The notes under the pieces were generated by a model, which worked only from the letters and a program-made list of their open reading frames with translations, was not told the origin of the DNA and did not search any database. 15,231 nucleotides of DNA from JBBQBQ01 sp038317685. GTDB taxonomy: Bacteria > Desulfobacterota > Desulfuromonadia > Desulfuromonadales > DDH964. Of the stretch, positions 13,962 to 15,231 are shown piece by piece. The stretch is from the NCBI GenBank assembly GCA_038317685.1, contig JBBQBQ010000069.1, positions 1-15,231 on the forward strand, in the 5' to 3' direction. Both the position numbers and the translations under genes were made by a program. Positions within the stretch are counted from its first letter, which is position 1, and the number at the start of each line of letters is the position of its first letter.

Positions 13962-15086
13962 ATGAAGCGAATCTGCTACCGAATGTTGCTGATGGCGTTA
14001 CTGTTATTCCCGGTGGTCGGCAACAGTCTGGCCGAAGAATCCCAGCCGCCGGTCGATCAGGACCCGGCCCTCGTCATCACCACGGCCGAACTCGAAAGGC
14101 TCCTCATCCCCGGGGCACGGGAGGGGATCGTTCTGGTCGATGCCCGCCCCGAAGTTAAATATCAGCAGGGTCATATTCCCGGAGCAATCAGTATTCCAAA
14201 ACCCCAATTGTCCGCCAATTTCGCCCGACTGCCCCGCGACAAGACCCTGATCTTCTACTGCGGTGGTCTGAGCTGCCCCTTGAGCGGCCAGTCGGCCGTT
14301 ATCGCCAAACAGAACGGCTATGAAAAGGTCCGTGCCTATTACGAGGGGATGCCGGGCTGGAGCGCAGCCGGCCACTATGCCCAGGTCGAACTTCCCTATC
14401 TGGCAAAGCTGGTGACCGGAGGCGGGGCGGACCCCTTCCTGCTCGTCGATGCCCGGCCCAGGGTCAAGTATCAGCAAGGATTTATCCCCGGTGCGGTCTC
14501 CATTCCCAAGGCCGAGTTCGCAAAGCTGAAGGGGTTATTGCCGGTCGCCAAGGAACTGCCGATCATCATCTATTGCGGAGGCTACAGCTGTGACCTGAGC
14601 TCCCAGACAGCCGAGCTGATGATAGGACTCGGCTACACCAACGTCTCCGTCTTCAGCGCCGGGGAACCGGTTTGGCGGGAAGCCGGGCTTCCCGTCTGGG
14701 GGGACGGGGCAAGCGGCGGGCTGGCGAAAATGGCCGCCAAGCCGGCCGGAGGACTCCCCGAGGCGATCACGCCGGAAGAATTTCAGAAGTTGCTGACGGA
14801 CGGCCAGGTGCAGGTGATCGATGTGCGGGAGCCCAAGGATTATGCCGTGGCGCACATCAAGGGGGCCGTCAACATCTTCGAGGAGGATTTTATCTTCAAG
14901 GCCAAGGAAACAACGCCCAAGCTGGCCCCGACCGGCCGGGTGGTGCTGGTCTGCAACACCGGGTCCCGCAGCGCCAGCGCCTACTATGCGATTCTCAACG
15001 AATCGGATTATCCCAACAAGCACAACCTGCAATATCTGGACAAAACGGTGAGCTATAACCCCGACGGAACCTTCGCGGTCAAATAG
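13962..15086 (+). CDS. periplasmic protein with three rhodanese domains
   Basis: Rhodanese domains carry sulfur as a cysteine persulfide. The 374-residue protein begins with a signal peptide (about 1-24, MKRICYRMLLMALLLFPVVG then NSLA), so it acts in the periplasm. Domain 1 (about 38-140) has DARPEVKYQQGHIPGA (60-75) and the active loop YCGGLSCPLS (Cys100, Cys105). Domain 2 (about 145-247) repeats it closely with DARPRVKYQQGFIPGA (163-178) and YCGGYSCDLS (Cys205, Cys210). Domain 3 (about 268-370) has the classic form: DVREPKDYAVAHIKGAVN (287-304) and CNTGSRSA (331-338), with Cys331 and Arg336. All three domains keep a candidate catalytic cysteine. The first two look like a tandem duplication, the third is of different origin. 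Neighbours give no pathway; sulfur transfer or periplasmic thiol chemistry is an inference. GGGAAGG precedes the ATG by about eight bases. Confidence 0.88.
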   Translation: MKRICYRMLLMALLLFPVVGNSLAEESQPPVDQDPALVITTAELERLLIPGAREGIVLVDARPEVKYQQGHIPGAISIPKPQLSANFARLPRDKTLIFYCGGLSCPLSGQSAVIAKQNGYEKVRAYYEGMPGWSAAGHYAQVELPYLAKLVTGGGADPFLLVDARPRVKYQQGFIPGAVSIPKAEFAKLKGLLPVAKELPIIIYCGGYSCDLSSQTAELMIGLGYTNVSVFSAGEPVWREAGLPVWGDGASGGLAKMAAKPAGGLPEAITPEEFQKLLTDGQVQVIDVREPKDYAVAHIKGAVNIFEEDFIFKAKETTPKLAPTGRVVLVCNTGSRSASAYYAILNESDYPNKHNLQYLDKTVSYNPDGTFAVK

Positions 15087-15106
15087 GGTTCAACCGGCCC
15101 GACGCC

Positions 15107-15137
15107 AAAAAAACGCCCCACAACAGGGGGCTTTTTT
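15107..15137 (+). terminator. intrinsic terminator after the rhodanese gene
   Basis: A run of A residues and GCCCC (15107-15119) pairs with GGGGC and TTTTTT (15127-15137), with one bulged C and a loop of about seven bases. It lies 20 bases after the stop. The A run on the left lets it also act on minus-strand transcripts entering from the right edge. The last 94 bases of the window (15138-15231) hold no gene I can support. Confidence 0.75.
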
Positions 15138-15231
15138 GGGGGGTAGGGGAGCGGATCGGGTGAATATGAGGCCGCTAATTCCCAAAATGCGGTCTTAAGC
15201 CAACAAACCGGGGGCGGCGGCGACCTCCCCC

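Noticed and set aside
15195..15231. Possible last 11 codons of a minus-strand gene entering from the right edge (ends TAA)
   Set aside because: The piece is too short to judge; any frame would give such an end by chance, although the terminator at 15107-15137 would suit it.

Overview
The window is GC-rich, gene-dense bacterial chromosome with 12 genes and no tRNA, rRNA, insertion sequence, phage gene or CRISPR array. The mix suggests an anaerobic or microaerobic Gram-negative of the Desulfuromonas/Geobacter/Pelobacter type. It includes a periplasmic c-type cytochrome, a flavodiiron protein, a type I-beta DAHP synthase, a hexameric NADP-type glutamate dehydrogenase, an outer-membrane MltA lipoprotein, a YcgR-like PilZ protein, a periplasmic multi-rhodanese protein and a PEP-synthase-like fusion. 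The assignment is an inference from gene content and style, not from a marker gene.

Layout. A c-type cytochrome (1-187, minus, cut by the left edge) is divergent from aroF (347-1357, plus). A flavodiiron protein (1461-2657, plus) follows with its own sigma-70-like promoter and ends at a strong bidirectional terminator (2674-2714). This terminator is shared with a convergent minus-strand pair: a 61-residue two-helix membrane protein (3310-3495) and a secreted chalcone-isomerase-like protein (2741-3298). priA (3759-5954, plus) diverges from that pair. gdhA (6250-7596, plus) follows a gap of about 300 bases and ends at a perfect 17-bp hairpin (7624-7661). That hairpin is shared with a convergent 862-residue protein (7682-10270, minus), which combines a KaiC/RecA-like domain without a P-loop, a PEP-synthase-type ATP-grasp domain and an unassigned C-terminal domain. 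A short regulatory region with an AT-rich palindrome and a good promoter leads to mltA (10503-11738, plus). mltA is convergent with a three-gene minus operon: cupin (13109-13603), divergent shikimate-kinase-family protein (12573-13112) and PilZ protein (11786-12517). Finally a secreted triple-rhodanese protein (13962-15086, plus) ends at a terminator (15107-15137).

How the genes fit together. Most units look like independent housekeeping genes: aromatic amino acid entry (aroF), replication restart (priA), ammonium assimilation (gdhA), murein turnover (mltA) and oxygen or NO detoxification (flavodiiron). The less ordinary parts are the PEP-synthase-like fusion, which lacks the domains needed for a complete PEP synthase reaction, and the cupin/kinase/PilZ operon. 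In that operon the kinase has lost a shikimate-binding arginine, the cupin has lost a usual metal-binding histidine, and the first gene may be read from a leaderless message. I did not find a defence system, a biosynthetic cluster or any clearly new multi-gene machine.
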